Below are positions 26,745 to 35,637 of a DNA stretch of 64,000 bases, in pieces; the first letter of the stretch is position 1; the number at the start of each line of letters is the position of its first letter. The notes beneath the pieces were generated by a model, which worked only from the letters and a program-made list of their open reading frames with translations, was not told the DNA's origin and ran no database searches. The translations under genes were made by a program, and so were the position numbers. Location: assembly GCA_029261795.1 (NCBI GenBank), contig JAJDAP010000082.1:1-64000 (forward strand), read 5' to 3'. Source of the stretch: Deltaproteobacteria bacterium (lineage in GTDB: Bacteria > Myxococcota_A > UBA9160 > UBA6930).

Positions 26745-28223
26745 TCAGCGCGACGCCGTCCGAACCATCGGGCGACCGCGACCCGTCGGGCGACCGAGAC
26801 GCTCGAGTGCGTCGACCCGGCACACGCCCTTGGGGCACAACGCGACCTTGAAGACCTCGGCGGCCAGTTGCGAGGCGCTCATCCAGTAGAGATCACTTTG
26901 TACCACCAGCGTGGCCACCGCGATGCGCGGCGCCTCTGCGGGTGCGACGCCCATGAACCATTCGTAGCGCCCATCGGGGTCGGTCCCGTTCAAGCTGCCC
27001 GTCTTCCCGGCGACCGTGACCTTCTGCAGTAGAGGCCTGCCGCGGCGCGTGCGAAACGCCTTTCGTGCGGTCCCGCGCTTGGTCGTATCGACGAGCATTC
27101 CGCGCAGTTGGTCCGCCATGGCCTCGGATACGACCAGCTCCGCACCGCGGCGCTCGAGGATCGGCAGGGGGCGATCTCCGGACGTCCCACCGTCGATCCA
27201 GTAGGGTTCGATCCGCTGACCGTGCGCGAGAACGGCTGCCAGCTGGACCGCGTGAAGCGGCGTGATGCGCAAGCCAGCGAGACCGCTGCCCAGTTTCCCA
27301 AGCGCCAGCGGATCCTCGTCCGGCACCTTCGCCATGCCCCGCGCGTGCCCGAACGCGGGCGCGCGGAGCAGACCGAAGCGATCGATCGCGGCGAGCATGC
27401 CGTCGCTTCCGACCCGGTCCACCGCGAGGCGCGCGAAGCAGTGGTTGTTCGAAGTTGCCAGCGCCCGCCGCAGGCTCACTTCATTCCCGCGTCGGGGCGC
27501 TTTCAGGTGGCTGCGTCGCAGCCGGTAGGGATTCCCCACATAACGACAGGTCTCGTCGGCGACCTCGGGAGATTCGCCGAGGGCCGCCGCCGCCGTGACG
27601 ACCTTCACCAAGGAGGCTGCCGGGTAGAGCCCCTGCGGCGGAAACTCGCCGGGGTTCGTCGATGCATAGACATGGAGGGCACCGGTCTCGATGTCCATCA
27701 CGAGCACGTGGCCGAGTGCCACACGCCCCTTGCGAAGCACTTTCCAGACCGACTCGGTGAGGACGGGATCGAGCGTGTAGTGCACACGGGCCGTGCGCGA
27801 GCCGTCGGCCAGTTCCCGGGTGTAGTGGCCGTCGTCGACCGCCATCGAAGCGGTCGCCTCGCGAGAGACCGGTGGTGCGAGCCAGGCCTGCTTCCAGACC
27901 GGCGGCTTGGGCCGTTCTGACGGCTTCGCTTCGGGCGGTGCGGAAACCGGGGGGGTGGTGTTCCGGTCGGCCTGGACGGACTGGACGAGAACGCGCGGCC
28001 GCACTTCGACTTCCTGAAGGGCCTCCGGCTTCGCAAGCGCAGCCGGATTCGGAAGCCCCGCGATCGACGCAGCGGATTCACGCACGACAGGGGAGGATGC
28101 GTTCGAGACCGGGAATACCGGCGGCGGGCCGGATTCCCGTGAGGGCGCCGGCCAGGCCGCCCAACTCGCCGTCGCCATCAGCAAGACGCCTGCCGCGACG
28201 GTGAACTTCCCTCGGCGGGTCAT
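26745..28223 (-). CDS. penicillin-binding transpeptidase-domain protein
   Basis: The protein has 492 residues. An N-terminal anchor or signal (about 6-24) is followed by a long Pro/Glu-rich linker to about 130. The transpeptidase domain has SLVK (SxxK, Ser near 205), SNNH (SxN-type, near 257) and KTGS (near 405). There is no transglycosylase domain. The architecture fits a class B-like penicillin-binding protein or a beta-lactam-insensitive relative acting on periplasmic peptidoglycan. The ATG at 28223 is taken because the signal-anchor follows; the ribosome site is weak. The 215-bp upstream gap 28224-28438 shows nothing recognisable. Confidence 0.85.
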   Translation of the reverse strand: MTRRGKFTVAAGVLLMATASWAAWPAPSRESGPPPVFPVSNASSPVVRESAASIAGLPNPAALAKPEALQEVEVRPRVLVQSVQADRNTTPPVSAPPEAKPSERPKPPVWKQAWLAPPVSREATASMAVDDGHYTRELADGSRTARVHYTLDPVLTESVWKVLRKGRVALGHVLVMDIETGALHVYASTNPGEFPPQGLYPAASLVKVVTAAAALGESPEVADETCRYVGNPYRLRRSHLKAPRRGNEVSLRRALATSNNHCFARLAVDRVGSDGMLAAIDRFGLLRAPAFGHARGMAKVPDEDPLALGKLGSGLAGLRITPLHAVQLAAVLAHGQRIEPYWIDGGTSGDRPLPILERRGAELVVSEAMADQLRGMLVDTTKRGTARKAFRTRRGRPLLQKVTVAGKTGSLNGTDPDGRYEWFMGVAPAEAPRIAVATLVVQSDLYWMSASQLAAEVFKVALCPKGVCRVDALERLGRPTGRGRPMVRTASR

Positions 28224-28438
28224 GCGGCGCGGCGCGCTCCGCCCCGTCCCCACTCCGGTTCCGCTCCCCGAAGGCCCGGTTCGCCCGGACACGATCCGCC
28301 CAGAAGATCGAGCGCCGTTCCACTTTCCCCGCTGCACCGATTTCCTCGCTGTCGTGGCCGACCGATGACCGATTGGCCGACGCGCGGGGGGACGCGCTGT
28401 TGCTGATTCCGTGCCTACTCGAGCGATCTCGTCGATCG

Positions 28439-29002
28439 CTAGACCTGGATCACCTTCGTCACCTCGGGAATCGCTTCCCGTAGTCGTGCTTCGATACCGA
28501 ATCGCAGCGTAGCCGTCGAGCTGGGGCAGCCGACACATGCGCCTTGCAGCTCTACTTCGACGACCCCGTCGTGGAACCCGGCGAAGACGACATCACCGCC
28601 ATCCATCGCCACGGCGGGCCGAACCTCGTTCTCGAGCACTTCCTTGATCCGGTCGACGACGACGCCCTCCGAGGCGGCGGGCTCGGCTTCGAATGCCGGC
28701 CCCAGGCCGGGGCCACCGGCAGCGACGTGGGCCTTGATGCCATCGACGATCGGCGGCGCGAGGTCGGCCCACTCGAGATCCTCGCGCTTGGTCACCGTGA
28801 CGAAGCGCGACGCCAGGAAAACGCCCTCGACACCTTCGATCGCGAAGAGACACGCCGCTAGCGGTGAAACGTCCTCGCCGACGGCCTGCTGGAAGCTCGC
28901 CCGTGCGCCCTGCGGCACGACCTCCTCGCTGAGCACCCACTTGATGCTCTGCGGGTTCGGCGTCCGCTCCGCGTGCATTCTGAAACCGAGATCGAGGGCC
29001 AT
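28439..29002 (-). CDS. Nfu-type Fe-S cluster carrier
   Basis: The protein has 187 residues. The N-terminal Nfu/NifU-N domain includes ERTPNPQSIKW, and the C-terminal NifU-like domain carries the cluster ligands in GACVGCPSS (CxxC near residue 159) after VAMDGGDVVF. Such proteins hold and pass [4Fe-4S] clusters to target enzymes; this window encodes several (aldehyde oxidoreductase, aconitase, RlmD-type methyltransferase). The ATG at 29002 or the ATG at 28978 could be the start; neither has a clear ribosome site. Confidence 0.88.
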   Translation of the reverse strand: MALDLGFRMHAERTPNPQSIKWVLSEEVVPQGARASFQQAVGEDVSPLAACLFAIEGVEGVFLASRFVTVTKREDLEWADLAPPIVDGIKAHVAAGGPGLGPAFEAEPAASEGVVVDRIKEVLENEVRPAVAMDGGDVVFAGFHDGVVEVELQGACVGCPSSTATLRFGIEARLREAIPEVTKVIQV

Positions 29003-29038
29003 GGGCGGAGGTTAGCCGATCGACTCGCGGGCCGACGT

Positions 29039-29794
29039 CTAATCGCCGAACAACTGCCTGTCGAGATCCGCGAGACTCAACACCTGGAAGCCGGCCTCCC
29101 GGGCCACGGCGAACTCACGCTCGCCGTTGTACCCCCAGCCGGCCAGTAGGCAGTGCGCCCCGATCTCGGCGACGTCGATCAGGTGATTCACCTTGTCGTC
29201 GATGAAGGTGACTTCGGACACGGCACAGCCGGCGCGTGCCGCGATCGCCTCGATGTGGGCGCGCTTCGAGACGCCGGTCTCCTTGTCATGGATGAAGCCC
29301 TCTCCGAAGAGCTCGCCGATCCCGTAGCGCTCGAGCAACAGCGCCACCGAGTGGCGATCCTTGGCGGTGGCGACCGCTAGCCGCACGTCACCGGAGCGAC
29401 GCCGTAGCCAGTCCCCGATCCCCGGGTAGGGTTGGATCTTGGCGAGCCACCCTCCGGGATCCGCCTGGCTCCAGGCGTTTCGGACCCGGTAGAAGCGCTT
29501 GTGGAAGGCGCGCAGCCGAACCCGTTCGAGCGTCTCGTAGAAGGCGTCGTAGGCAGCCTGGTCCGGCAGCGGCGTATCGGAATCGATCGCTGCCAACGCC
29601 ACGCCGAAATCTTCCGCGCGGTTGCCGAGCGGCATGATCTCGAGGAAGCGCCGAAAGAGTTCCGCATCTTCCTCAGCGTCCGCGCCGAAACCGCACTCCG
29701 GGAATTCTTCGCGAAAGGTCCGAACCGCGACCCCGAAGGCCTCGGGGGCCGAATCTGAAATCACACCGTCGAAGTCGAGTGCCAGGGCCTTCAT
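29039..29794 (-). CDS. HAD-superfamily hydrolase
   Basis: The protein has 251 residues. Motif I is LALDFDGVISDS (nucleophile Asp in DFD). A large helical cap follows, then motif II in VATAKDRHS, a Lys in HDKETGVSKRAH, and the acidic pair in VTFIDDKVNHL. All catalytic positions of a phosphohydrolase are present. The substrate is unknown. The ATG at 29794 is preferred over a TTG two codons upstream. Confidence 0.85.
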   Translation of the reverse strand: MKALALDFDGVISDSAPEAFGVAVRTFREEFPECGFGADAEEDAELFRRFLEIMPLGNRAEDFGVALAAIDSDTPLPDQAAYDAFYETLERVRLRAFHKRFYRVRNAWSQADPGGWLAKIQPYPGIGDWLRRRSGDVRLAVATAKDRHSVALLLERYGIGELFGEGFIHDKETGVSKRAHIEAIAARAGCAVSEVTFIDDKVNHLIDVAEIGAHCLLAGWGYNGEREFAVAREAGFQVLSLADLDRQLFGD

Positions 29795-29846
29795 GAGCAA
29801 CGGAAGCTAGCATCTGGACTCCTCATTGTTAGGCAGAAGCCCTTTC

Positions 29847-30308
29847 ATGATCGAGATCTTCATCGACGGGGACGCCTGCCCGGTCAAGGACGAGACCTAT
29901 GGCGTCTCTTCCCGCTACGGGCTCCCCGTCGCCGTCGTCGCCAACTCGCGCATGTACGTGCCCGAGGATCTCGGCGTCGAACTCATCCTGGTCGAGCAGG
30001 GCCCCGACGTGGCCGACGACTGGATCGCCGAGAACGTACGGCCCGGCGACGTGGTCATCACGGCCGATATCCCGTTGGCTGCGCGCTGCCTCGCGGGCGG
30101 CGCACTCGTTCTGGGAACGACGGGCCGCGAGTTCACCGAGGATTCGATCGGGGGACAGCTCGCCACGCGAGACCTGAACGCACACCTGCGCGAGGCGGGT
30201 CAGTTGGGCGGTGGCCCGCCGCCACTCGGCAACAAGGACCGCTCGCGTTTCGCATCGAAACTCGACGAGCTGGTAAACCGCAGTCTTCGCGCCCACGGCG
30301 AGGGCTAG
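29847..30308 (+). CDS. YaiI/YqxD family protein
   Basis: The protein has 153 residues, the normal family length. The N terminus has IFIDGDACPVK, followed by VANSRMY, a glycine-containing VITADIPLAARCL and FTEDSIGG, all typical of the YaiI/YqxD (DUF188) family. The fold is PIN-like with conserved acids, so a nuclease-type activity has been suggested for the family, but no function is proven. The ATG at 29847 has no good ribosome site. Confidence 0.88.
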   Translation: MIEIFIDGDACPVKDETYGVSSRYGLPVAVVANSRMYVPEDLGVELILVEQGPDVADDWIAENVRPGDVVITADIPLAARCLAGGALVLGTTGREFTEDSIGGQLATRDLNAHLREAGQLGGGPPPLGNKDRSRFASKLDELVNRSLRAHGEG

Positions 30309-30322
30309 CCCGCTCTAGAGCG

Positions 30323-30871
30323 CTATCCGCCTTCGCGTTCGCGGGTGCTCTCGCCACCGATGTTCAGGATCTCATTGGCGAACGAGTCGACTAGGAACTG
30401 CACGACGTCCTTCACCGAAACCATGAATGACGGGCGACCCAGGGAGTCGACCACGGGAACGTGGCGGAAACCGCCGACGCTCATCAACTGGAGCGCTTCG
30501 GCGATGGTCTGGGTGTCGAGCAGGCTTTCGGGATCCTCCGTCATCACATCAGCGATCGCGAGCGTGGCGGGATTTCGGCCGCCATCCACGATCCGGAACA
30601 GCACGTCACGCTCGGTAAAGATGCCCGTCATGCGCGTGCCGAGAGAACCGTCCTCGGTCACGATTACGGCCCCACGATGCTCGGCCTGCATGCCGCGTAC
30701 CGCTTCACTCACCGAGTCTTCGCTCGAGAGCGTGATGGGCTTGCGCGATCGCAACATCGTGACCTGTTCGCGAAGTAGTCGGGAATCGAAGCTGTGGTGC
30801 GGGTCGCCTTCGTCGAAGTAGGCCTCGTCCTTGAAATCCTCGAGATCGTCTCGGATTCGCTTTCCTGCCAT
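30323..30871 (-). CDS. CBS-pair domain protein
   Basis: The protein has 182 residues. A short acidic N terminus (DDLEDFKDEAYFDEGDPHH) is followed by two CBS repeats: about 50-110 (ITLSSEDSVSEAVRGM through GIFTERDVLFRIV) and 115-175 (VMTEDPESLLDTQTIAEAL through RHVPVVDSLGRPSFMVS). CBS pairs bind adenosine nucleotides and regulate partner proteins; the partner here is unknown. The ATG at 30871 has a strong GGAGGAG site. A TATACT box at 30921-30926 (minus strand), 50 nt upstream, is a likely -10. Confidence 0.85.
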   Translation of the reverse strand: MAGKRIRDDLEDFKDEAYFDEGDPHHSFDSRLLREQVTMLRSRKPITLSSEDSVSEAVRGMQAEHRGAVIVTEDGSLGTRMTGIFTERDVLFRIVDGGRNPATLAIADVMTEDPESLLDTQTIAEALQLMSVGGFRHVPVVDSLGRPSFMVSVKDVVQFLVDSFANEILNIGGESTREREGG

Positions 30872-30920
30872 GGCGTCTCCTCCAATGCCGTGCCGCCACC
30901 GTCGGCAGCTCAGCCGGATG

Positions 30921-30926
30921 AGTATA
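30921..30926 (-). promoter_or_regulatory. putative -10 box of the CBS-domain gene
   Basis: TATACT on the minus strand lies 50 nt before the ATG, leaving room for the strong ribosome site. The -35 region is poor, so the call rests on the -10 hexamer and its position. Confidence 0.35.
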
Positions 30927-30976
30927 CCCTGAACTGCAACGACCCCCGGGGGAAATCGCCGCATCCTTCGAAGGAG

Positions 30977-31654
30977 TCAGGGCGAGCGGCGCCGGAGCGT
31001 CACCAGCGGCGCTGGCCGATCATGGCCAAGCAACTCGAGAAGCCGGCCCAGCAGCCGTTCGACATCGGGGTGATGATCTTCCGGGCGCATCGCCCGCGCG
31101 ACCCGACCCAGCGGAATCGACCGGCCCAGATCACGCGCCAGCTCTCCTCGGGGTGCCAGCAGCCTCTTGGCATGAAAGCGCCGATACGCCGCTTCATCGT
31201 CTGGCTGTGGGAAGGTCTCGCGAAGATGCCGTTCGAGTTGGCCATCGTGATCCTGACGGCGCAGCGCCCGGCGAATCGCGCTCGGCACGAGCAGATAGCT
31301 CTCGATATGCCGACGACTCCAGGTGAAGATCTCGAGCCCCTCTGTTGCGGCGGGCTCGACCTCGCCCAGCACGTCGCGATCGAGGATGCAGAGGCCTCGG
31401 GCCTCGGGGTCGAGATCCTGCGCCTCCGACAGCTGAGCGCGCGCACGGTCGGGTTGGCGACCGCCAAGAATCACCGTGGCACCGCGAACGCTGCGCTCGA
31501 AGCGCGGCGAGATCGAACGCGCCCATCCTTCGATGATCGCGCGGTCTCCAGCGCCCTCGACGAACAGGGTGCCGCTCGGATGCCTCGGCGAAACGACGGG
31601 CCGTGCGGGCCGTCGGGTCCCTGAACCGGTGTGCGGCGGACGGGGCAACTTCAA
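30977..31654 (-). CDS. stand-alone TOPRIM protein (DUF4435/OLD-nuclease-like)
   Basis: The protein has about 225 residues; the start is unsure (TTG at 31654, or a later one). The core reads as a TOPRIM nuclease fold: TLFVEGAGDRAIIEGW with the catalytic Glu, a glycine turn (VILGGRQPDRARAQL), then CILDRDVLGEV with the DxD pair, and FTWSRRHIESYLL, which matches the R-x-IE-x-Y/L block of DUF4435 and OLD-family nucleases. In OLD proteins this domain follows an ABC-type ATPase; none is encoded beside it. A role in DNA repair or defence is possible but not shown. It is followed by basic and Arg-rich helices. Confidence 0.6.
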   Translation of the reverse strand: MKLPRPPHTGSGTRRPARPVVSPRHPSGTLFVEGAGDRAIIEGWARSISPRFERSVRGATVILGGRQPDRARAQLSEAQDLDPEARGLCILDRDVLGEVEPAATEGLEIFTWSRRHIESYLLVPSAIRRALRRQDHDGQLERHLRETFPQPDDEAAYRRFHAKRLLAPRGELARDLGRSIPLGRVARAMRPEDHHPDVERLLGRLLELLGHDRPAPLVTLRRRSP

Positions 31655-31720
31655 CTCCGCATGGGTGAATCGGTCCGGCGAATCCCTGCTCGAGCACGAA
31701 CGATCGGAACGTATCTTCGA

Positions 31721-31741
31721 TCCGCCTGGGTGTCAGGCGGA
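31721..31741 (+). promoter_or_regulatory. hairpin upstream of the response-regulator gene
   Basis: TCCGCCTG and CAGGCGGA form a perfect 8-bp stem around a 5-nt loop. It lies 120 nt before the regulator start. A second stem lies closer (31815-31834). They could act as a leader structure or as a terminator of unannotated transcription; nothing else supports either. Confidence 0.3.
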
Positions 31742-31814
31742 ACCACGAGGACTAAGAGAAATACCCTATTCAACTCCCTGGAGGGTTTTTCCTTAGGAGA
31801 AAGGTTACGTTGCT

Positions 31815-31834
31815 CGACAGGTTCAGGCCTGTCG
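31815..31834 (+). promoter_or_regulatory. leader hairpin 26 nt before the response-regulator start
   Basis: CGACAGG and CCTGTCG pair over 7 bp around a 6-nt loop, immediately before the GGAGAAG ribosome site. It could tune translation or transcription of the regulator gene. Confidence 0.3.
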
Positions 31835-31860
31835 GGCCTGCGGTCGGTTGGAGAAGCGTC

Positions 31861-32502
31861 GTGATTCAAGTGCTGATCGCTGATGACCACGCCATCGTTC
31901 GCGAAGGCGTGCGACGCCTGCTCGAGCAGGAGGGTGACATTTCGGTTTGCGCCGAAGCATCCGACGGCCGCGAGGTCCTGGAACAGATTTCCTTCCACAA
32001 ACCGGACCTCGCGATCATGGACATCACGATGCCGCGATTGGGAGGACTCGAAGCGCTCGCGCGGATCCGCGGCGATCACCCGGATGTCAAGGTCGTGCTG
32101 CTGTCGGTCCACGCGGATGCGCCGTTCGTCCAGAGCGCCGTGACGTTAGGCGCAGACGGGTACGTGTTGAAGGGTAGTCGCGTCGGCGAAGTCGTTTCGG
32201 CGGTGCGTGCGGTGCTGAAGGGCGGCAGCTACTTCAGCCCGATCGTGGCCAAGGAGATCGTGCAGCAACTGCGCTCACCTGACCGAGGCCACTCGGAGCC
32301 TTTCTCGGTGCTTTCGGGTCGCGAGCGCGAGGTTCTCCAACTGATCGCGGAGGGCCTCTCCGCCAAGGAAATCGCCGTCGATCTCGGGATCAGCCCGAAG
32401 ACCGTCGAAGCGCACCGCACCAGCGTGATGCGCAAACTCGGCGCCCGCAAAGCCACCGAACTCGTCCGCTACGCCCTCCGCCACGGCCTCATCGAACCCT
32501 AA
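31861..32502 (+). CDS. NarL/FixJ-type response regulator
   Basis: The protein has 213 residues. The receiver domain has the acidic pair Asp8/Asp9 (LIADDHAIV), the phosphoryl acceptor Asp54 (LAIMDITMP) and Lys104 (YVLKGSR). The LuxR-type DNA-binding domain starts at about 147 (LSGREREVLQLIAEGLS) and includes the recognition helix in ISPKTVEAHRTS. It is a transcription regulator awaiting a histidine kinase signal; no kinase gene is adjacent, so it is an orphan. The GTG at 31861 has GGAGAAG 7 nt upstream. The stop TAA directly touches a REP palindrome, which likely ends its transcript. Confidence 0.93.
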   Translation: MIQVLIADDHAIVREGVRRLLEQEGDISVCAEASDGREVLEQISFHKPDLAIMDITMPRLGGLEALARIRGDHPDVKVVLLSVHADAPFVQSAVTLGADGYVLKGSRVGEVVSAVRAVLKGGSYFSPIVAKEIVQQLRSPDRGHSEPFSVLSGREREVLQLIAEGLSAKEIAVDLGISPKTVEAHRTSVMRKLGARKATELVRYALRHGLIEP

Positions 32503-32592
32503 GAGCGGGGACGGACTCCTCAAGTTTCAACTATGCAAGTTTCCCCACAGGGAAACTTGCATAGTTGAAACTTGAGGAGTCCGTCCCCGCTC
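32503..32592. repeat. REP-like palindrome, copy 2
   Basis: A perfect 43-bp inverted repeat with a 4-nt loop (CACA): outer arm GAGCGGGGACGGACTCCTCA, inner AAGTTTCAACTATGCAAG, then TTTCCC. It fills the space between two convergent genes. The left end begins one base after the TAA of the response regulator; the right arm contains the TGA of the RlmD-type gene. A stem this long should end transcription from both sides. Confidence 0.9.
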
Positions 32593-33742
32593 AACGTTCC
32601 AGGGTTGCCAGGGCTTCGGTGTGGGGGGTCTGGGGGAACAGGTCGAAGGCGTGGAGGCTTGTCAGGTGGTAGCCCGCGGTCAGTAGCCGGGCGCAGTCTC
32701 GGGCGTGGGTTGCGGGGTCGCAGGAGACGTAGACGATGCGGGGCGCGTGAAGCGCCGTGATTCGTTCTACGGCCTGGCGCTCGAGGCCCTTTCTTGGCGG
32801 GTCGAGCACGATCACCTCGGGTTCGAAGGCCGAAAGCCGTGGGCTCGCAAGCTTCCGTTCGGCGAGGCCGGTCACCACCTCGACGTTGTCCTGCCCTGCC
32901 GCCGCCAGATTCGCGGCCAGGTCGCGGGTAGCGCGGCCGTGGGACTCGACGACGAGAACCTGTTCGAATCGGCGAGCCAGACCGACCGTGAAGTAGCCGG
33001 AGCCCGAGAAGAGTTCGAGCGCCCGGCTGCCGCGACCCGCTGCCTGATGGACGGCGGCAGCCAGGTCCGAGCGCAGCAGCGCGTTCGCCTGGAAGAAGAC
33101 GCCGGGCGAGACTCGGATCGGATCGTCCCCGGCAAGGATTTCGATCCCCGGGCTCTGGCGACCATCCCCGGTCACGCTCACGGATCCGTCCTCGCCCGCT
33201 GCCAGCGTCAGTTCACCGTGCCCCTTGGGTGGATCCGCATTCAGTCGGGCCAAGGCCGCATCGAGGGCGGGAACGAAGACCGGGCAATGAGCGGCCGCGA
33301 TCAACGAGTGCGAGCGAAGTCGCCGAAAACCGACGACGCCATCCCTGAACCCCACCCGCGCGCGGCTCCGGTAGCCAAAGGGTGCCGGGCTCGGCGTGCA
33401 TTCGACTGGGCCCGGAAGGACCAGCCCCGCGACCCGCTCGAAGGCATCGCGCACGCGCTCCGCCTTCGCGTGGCATTGCTCCGCGTAGTCCAGATGCTGC
33501 CAGGCGCAACCGCCGCATTCACCCACCAACGGACACGGCGGGTCGATTCGGCTCGGCCCGGGTTCATCGAGCGACGCCAACTCCGCTCGGGCGAAGCGCT
33601 TGCGTTCCTCGACGATGCGCACCTGGACCAGATCCCCGGGCGCTGTGTCCGGGACGAACACGACCCGGCCTGTTTCGTCCCGGCCGACGCCCTCACCGCT
33701 ACCAGCGAGGCGCTCGATACGAAGCTGCACGAGCCCGCTCAC
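32591..33742 (-). CDS. rlmD: RlmD/RumA-type 23S rRNA (uracil-C5) methyltransferase
   Basis: The protein has 383 residues. A TRAM RNA-binding domain (about 1-55) leads into Cys residues for a [4Fe-4S] cluster: CPLVGECGGC (about 70-79) and HCPV (about 155). The SAM domain has ELFSGSGYFTVGLA, IVLDPPRKG and the catalytic Cys in YVSCDPATHARD. It methylates uracil in 23S rRNA with SAM; RlmC, RlmD and TrmA relatives are alternatives. The GTG at 33742 overlaps the stop of the MoeA-fusion gene (GTGA). The TGA stop lies inside the REP arm. Confidence 0.85.
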   Translation of the reverse strand: MSGLVQLRIERLAGSGEGVGRDETGRVVFVPDTAPGDLVQVRIVEERKRFARAELASLDEPGPSRIDPPCPLVGECGGCAWQHLDYAEQCHAKAERVRDAFERVAGLVLPGPVECTPSPAPFGYRSRARVGFRDGVVGFRRLRSHSLIAAAHCPVFVPALDAALARLNADPPKGHGELTLAAGEDGSVSVTGDGRQSPGIEILAGDDPIRVSPGVFFQANALLRSDLAAAVHQAAGRGSRALELFSGSGYFTVGLARRFEQVLVVESHGRATRDLAANLAAAGQDNVEVVTGLAERKLASPRLSAFEPEVIVLDPPRKGLERQAVERITALHAPRIVYVSCDPATHARDCARLLTAGYHLTSLHAFDLFPQTPHTEALATLER

Positions 33743-35637
33743 GCGTCCGGATCGCCGAACCCCAGGGCGGACAGCTGCCGCCGCACGGCGCTCCCAGGTT
33801 GAAGCACGCGACGCAGCGCGACCACGCCGGGACGATCCCAGCGATCCTCCGGCACCACGAAGTCGTAGTGCTCGTTGCGAAGCGGTCGAAATCGCAAGCC
33901 CTTCTCGCGGGCCACGGTCTCGATCGTGACGCCCCAATCGGCGCGCTTCTGAACGACGGCGGCCGCCACCGCATAGTGCGAACGGGGCTCGTACGGAAAG
34001 CCCGGCGGCTTGCGATCGCCTAGCAACTCGTCGATCAAGACGCGGGTGCCAGCGCCTCGGTTCCGATTCACCATGCGCAGCGTATCGTCTGCGAGAAGCG
34101 CCTCGGTCTCGCGTGTTTCGCCGGCCCGCGTGACGACGCCTTGCATGCGTGTGTAGCCGCGCAACAAGCGCATGCCTTCCCCGAGGAAGGGTGCATTGTA
34201 TTCGTTCGTCTCCGGGTCGAGCAGGTGGATCGGCGCCGCATCGCACTCACCGCGCGCCGCTGCCTGCAGGCCGCCCTGGCTACCTACGGCCAGGACCTTC
34301 AGCGTCAGGCCCTCTCGAGCGAGTGCCGACGCGACGACATCGAGCCCGGCGCAGTGGCTTCCGATCACGACCAGGTCGGCCACCGCCCCTTCGCGCCCGA
34401 TGCGGGTCACCTCGACCGCGTCGCCTGAATCCAACTGTTCGGTGTTGCGCCCGATGCGCACGAATCCATCCGCGCGCGAGAATGAAGTCACCGAGCCGCT
34501 GCCCTTGCCCATCGGCCAGGCGGCCAACGACCCGTCCGCTCGCCTCACGAGACCGACGAGTAGATATTCGAGGCGCCCGCGCTCGGATTGAACGTTCGCG
34601 GCGATTCTTGCTGCCAGGGTTTCGCGACTCTCCGGAGGAAGCCCTGCCATCGCGCGCAGCAGGGGAGCCACGAACTCATGGAACGTGAAGACGGCAGAGG
34701 TGGGGAATCCCGGCAGGATGACGACGGGCTTCGCTCCATGGGCGGCGAGGCAGATGGGCTTGCCCGGCTTCAGAGCGACACCGTGCACCACGATCCCGGG
34801 CTCGAGATCGGCCACCACCTGCGCGTTCAGATCCCCCTCACCCTTGGACGTGCCGCCGGACAGGAGCACCAGGTCCGCTTCGCCGAGCGCGCGGTCGAGC
34901 GCATCCCGGAGCACCACTTCATCGTCGCGAAACGCGCCCATGAAGTGCGGCTGGCCACCAAGCTCGCGAACGGCGTCTGCGAGGATGCGACCGTTGCTGT
35001 CGTAGACCAGGCCCGGACGCATCGCCTCGCCGGGCTGGACGATCTCATCGCCGGTCGACAGAATCGCGACGACAGGGCGCCGCACGACCGAGACCCGCTG
35101 ATGACCGATCGCGGCCAGCAGCCCCGTCTCCCGAGACGTTAGTCGCGTGCCTGAAAAGAGAACCGTCTCGCCCTGGCCCATGTCGGTGCCCGCGAACGCG
35201 ACCGCACCCCCAGGTACACGCGGGTGTCGCACGGTGAGCACGCCCTCTTCCTCGATGTCCGTGTGCTCGACCGGAACCACGGCGTCGGCGCCGCGCGGAA
35301 GCATCCCGCCGGTGGCGATCATCGTGGCGGTGCCGCTCACCACCTCCTGCTGGGGCGCGATTCCCGTCGGGATCGTCTCCCGATTGAGTTGAAGACGAAT
35401 CGGCGCCTCCTCACTGGCACCAAAGGTGTCGGCTGCACGCACGGCAAAGCCGTCCATGTTCGAGCGGTCGAAACCGGGCACGTCGACTTCGCTGCGCACG
35501 TCATCGGCCAGCACGCGCCCGTGGGCGTCTTCGAGGAAGACCTCCTCGGATCCCGCTGGCGAGGCATCGACGACGGCGCGCCAACGCTGCTCGGCCTCGT
35601 CGCGATCGAGCACTTCGAGGAACTGCCGCTGCTTCAT
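33739..35637 (-). CDS. MoeA fused to a LysR-type/PBP substrate-binding domain
   Basis: The protein has 632 residues. Residues 1-405 are a complete MoeA (molybdopterin molybdenumtransferase): FDRSNMDGFAVRAAD, GADAVVPVEHT, ILSTGDEIV, LLSGGTSKGEGD and VVILPGFPTSA. Residues about 430-632 are a two-lobed PBP-like domain (VVIGSHCAGLDVV, VGSQGGLQAAARGECDAAPIHL, VNRNRGAGTRVLID), known in archaeal and bacterial MoeA fusions where it may bind molybdate or tungstate or respond to it. Start overlaps the second MoeA gene (ATGA). Together with the oxidoreductase it points to molybdenum or tungsten cofactor insertion. Confidence 0.88.
   Translation of the reverse strand: MKQRQFLEVLDRDEAEQRWRAVVDASPAGSEEVFLEDAHGRVLADDVRSEVDVPGFDRSNMDGFAVRAADTFGASEEAPIRLQLNRETIPTGIAPQQEVVSGTATMIATGGMLPRGADAVVPVEHTDIEEEGVLTVRHPRVPGGAVAFAGTDMGQGETVLFSGTRLTSRETGLLAAIGHQRVSVVRRPVVAILSTGDEIVQPGEAMRPGLVYDSNGRILADAVRELGGQPHFMGAFRDDEVVLRDALDRALGEADLVLLSGGTSKGEGDLNAQVVADLEPGIVVHGVALKPGKPICLAAHGAKPVVILPGFPTSAVFTFHEFVAPLLRAMAGLPPESRETLAARIAANVQSERGRLEYLLVGLVRRADGSLAAWPMGKGSGSVTSFSRADGFVRIGRNTEQLDSGDAVEVTRIGREGAVADLVVIGSHCAGLDVVASALAREGLTLKVLAVGSQGGLQAAARGECDAAPIHLLDPETNEYNAPFLGEGMRLLRGYTRMQGVVTRAGETRETEALLADDTLRMVNRNRGAGTRVLIDELLGDRKPPGFPYEPRSHYAVAAAVVQKRADWGVTIETVAREKGLRFRPLRNEHYDFVVPEDRWDRPGVVALRRVLQPGSAVRRQLSALGFGDPDA

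Noticed and set aside
28224-28438. Possible tRNA or small gene in the gap before the penicillin-binding protein
   Set aside because: No cloverleaf, CCA end, start with ribosome site or protein-like frame was found.
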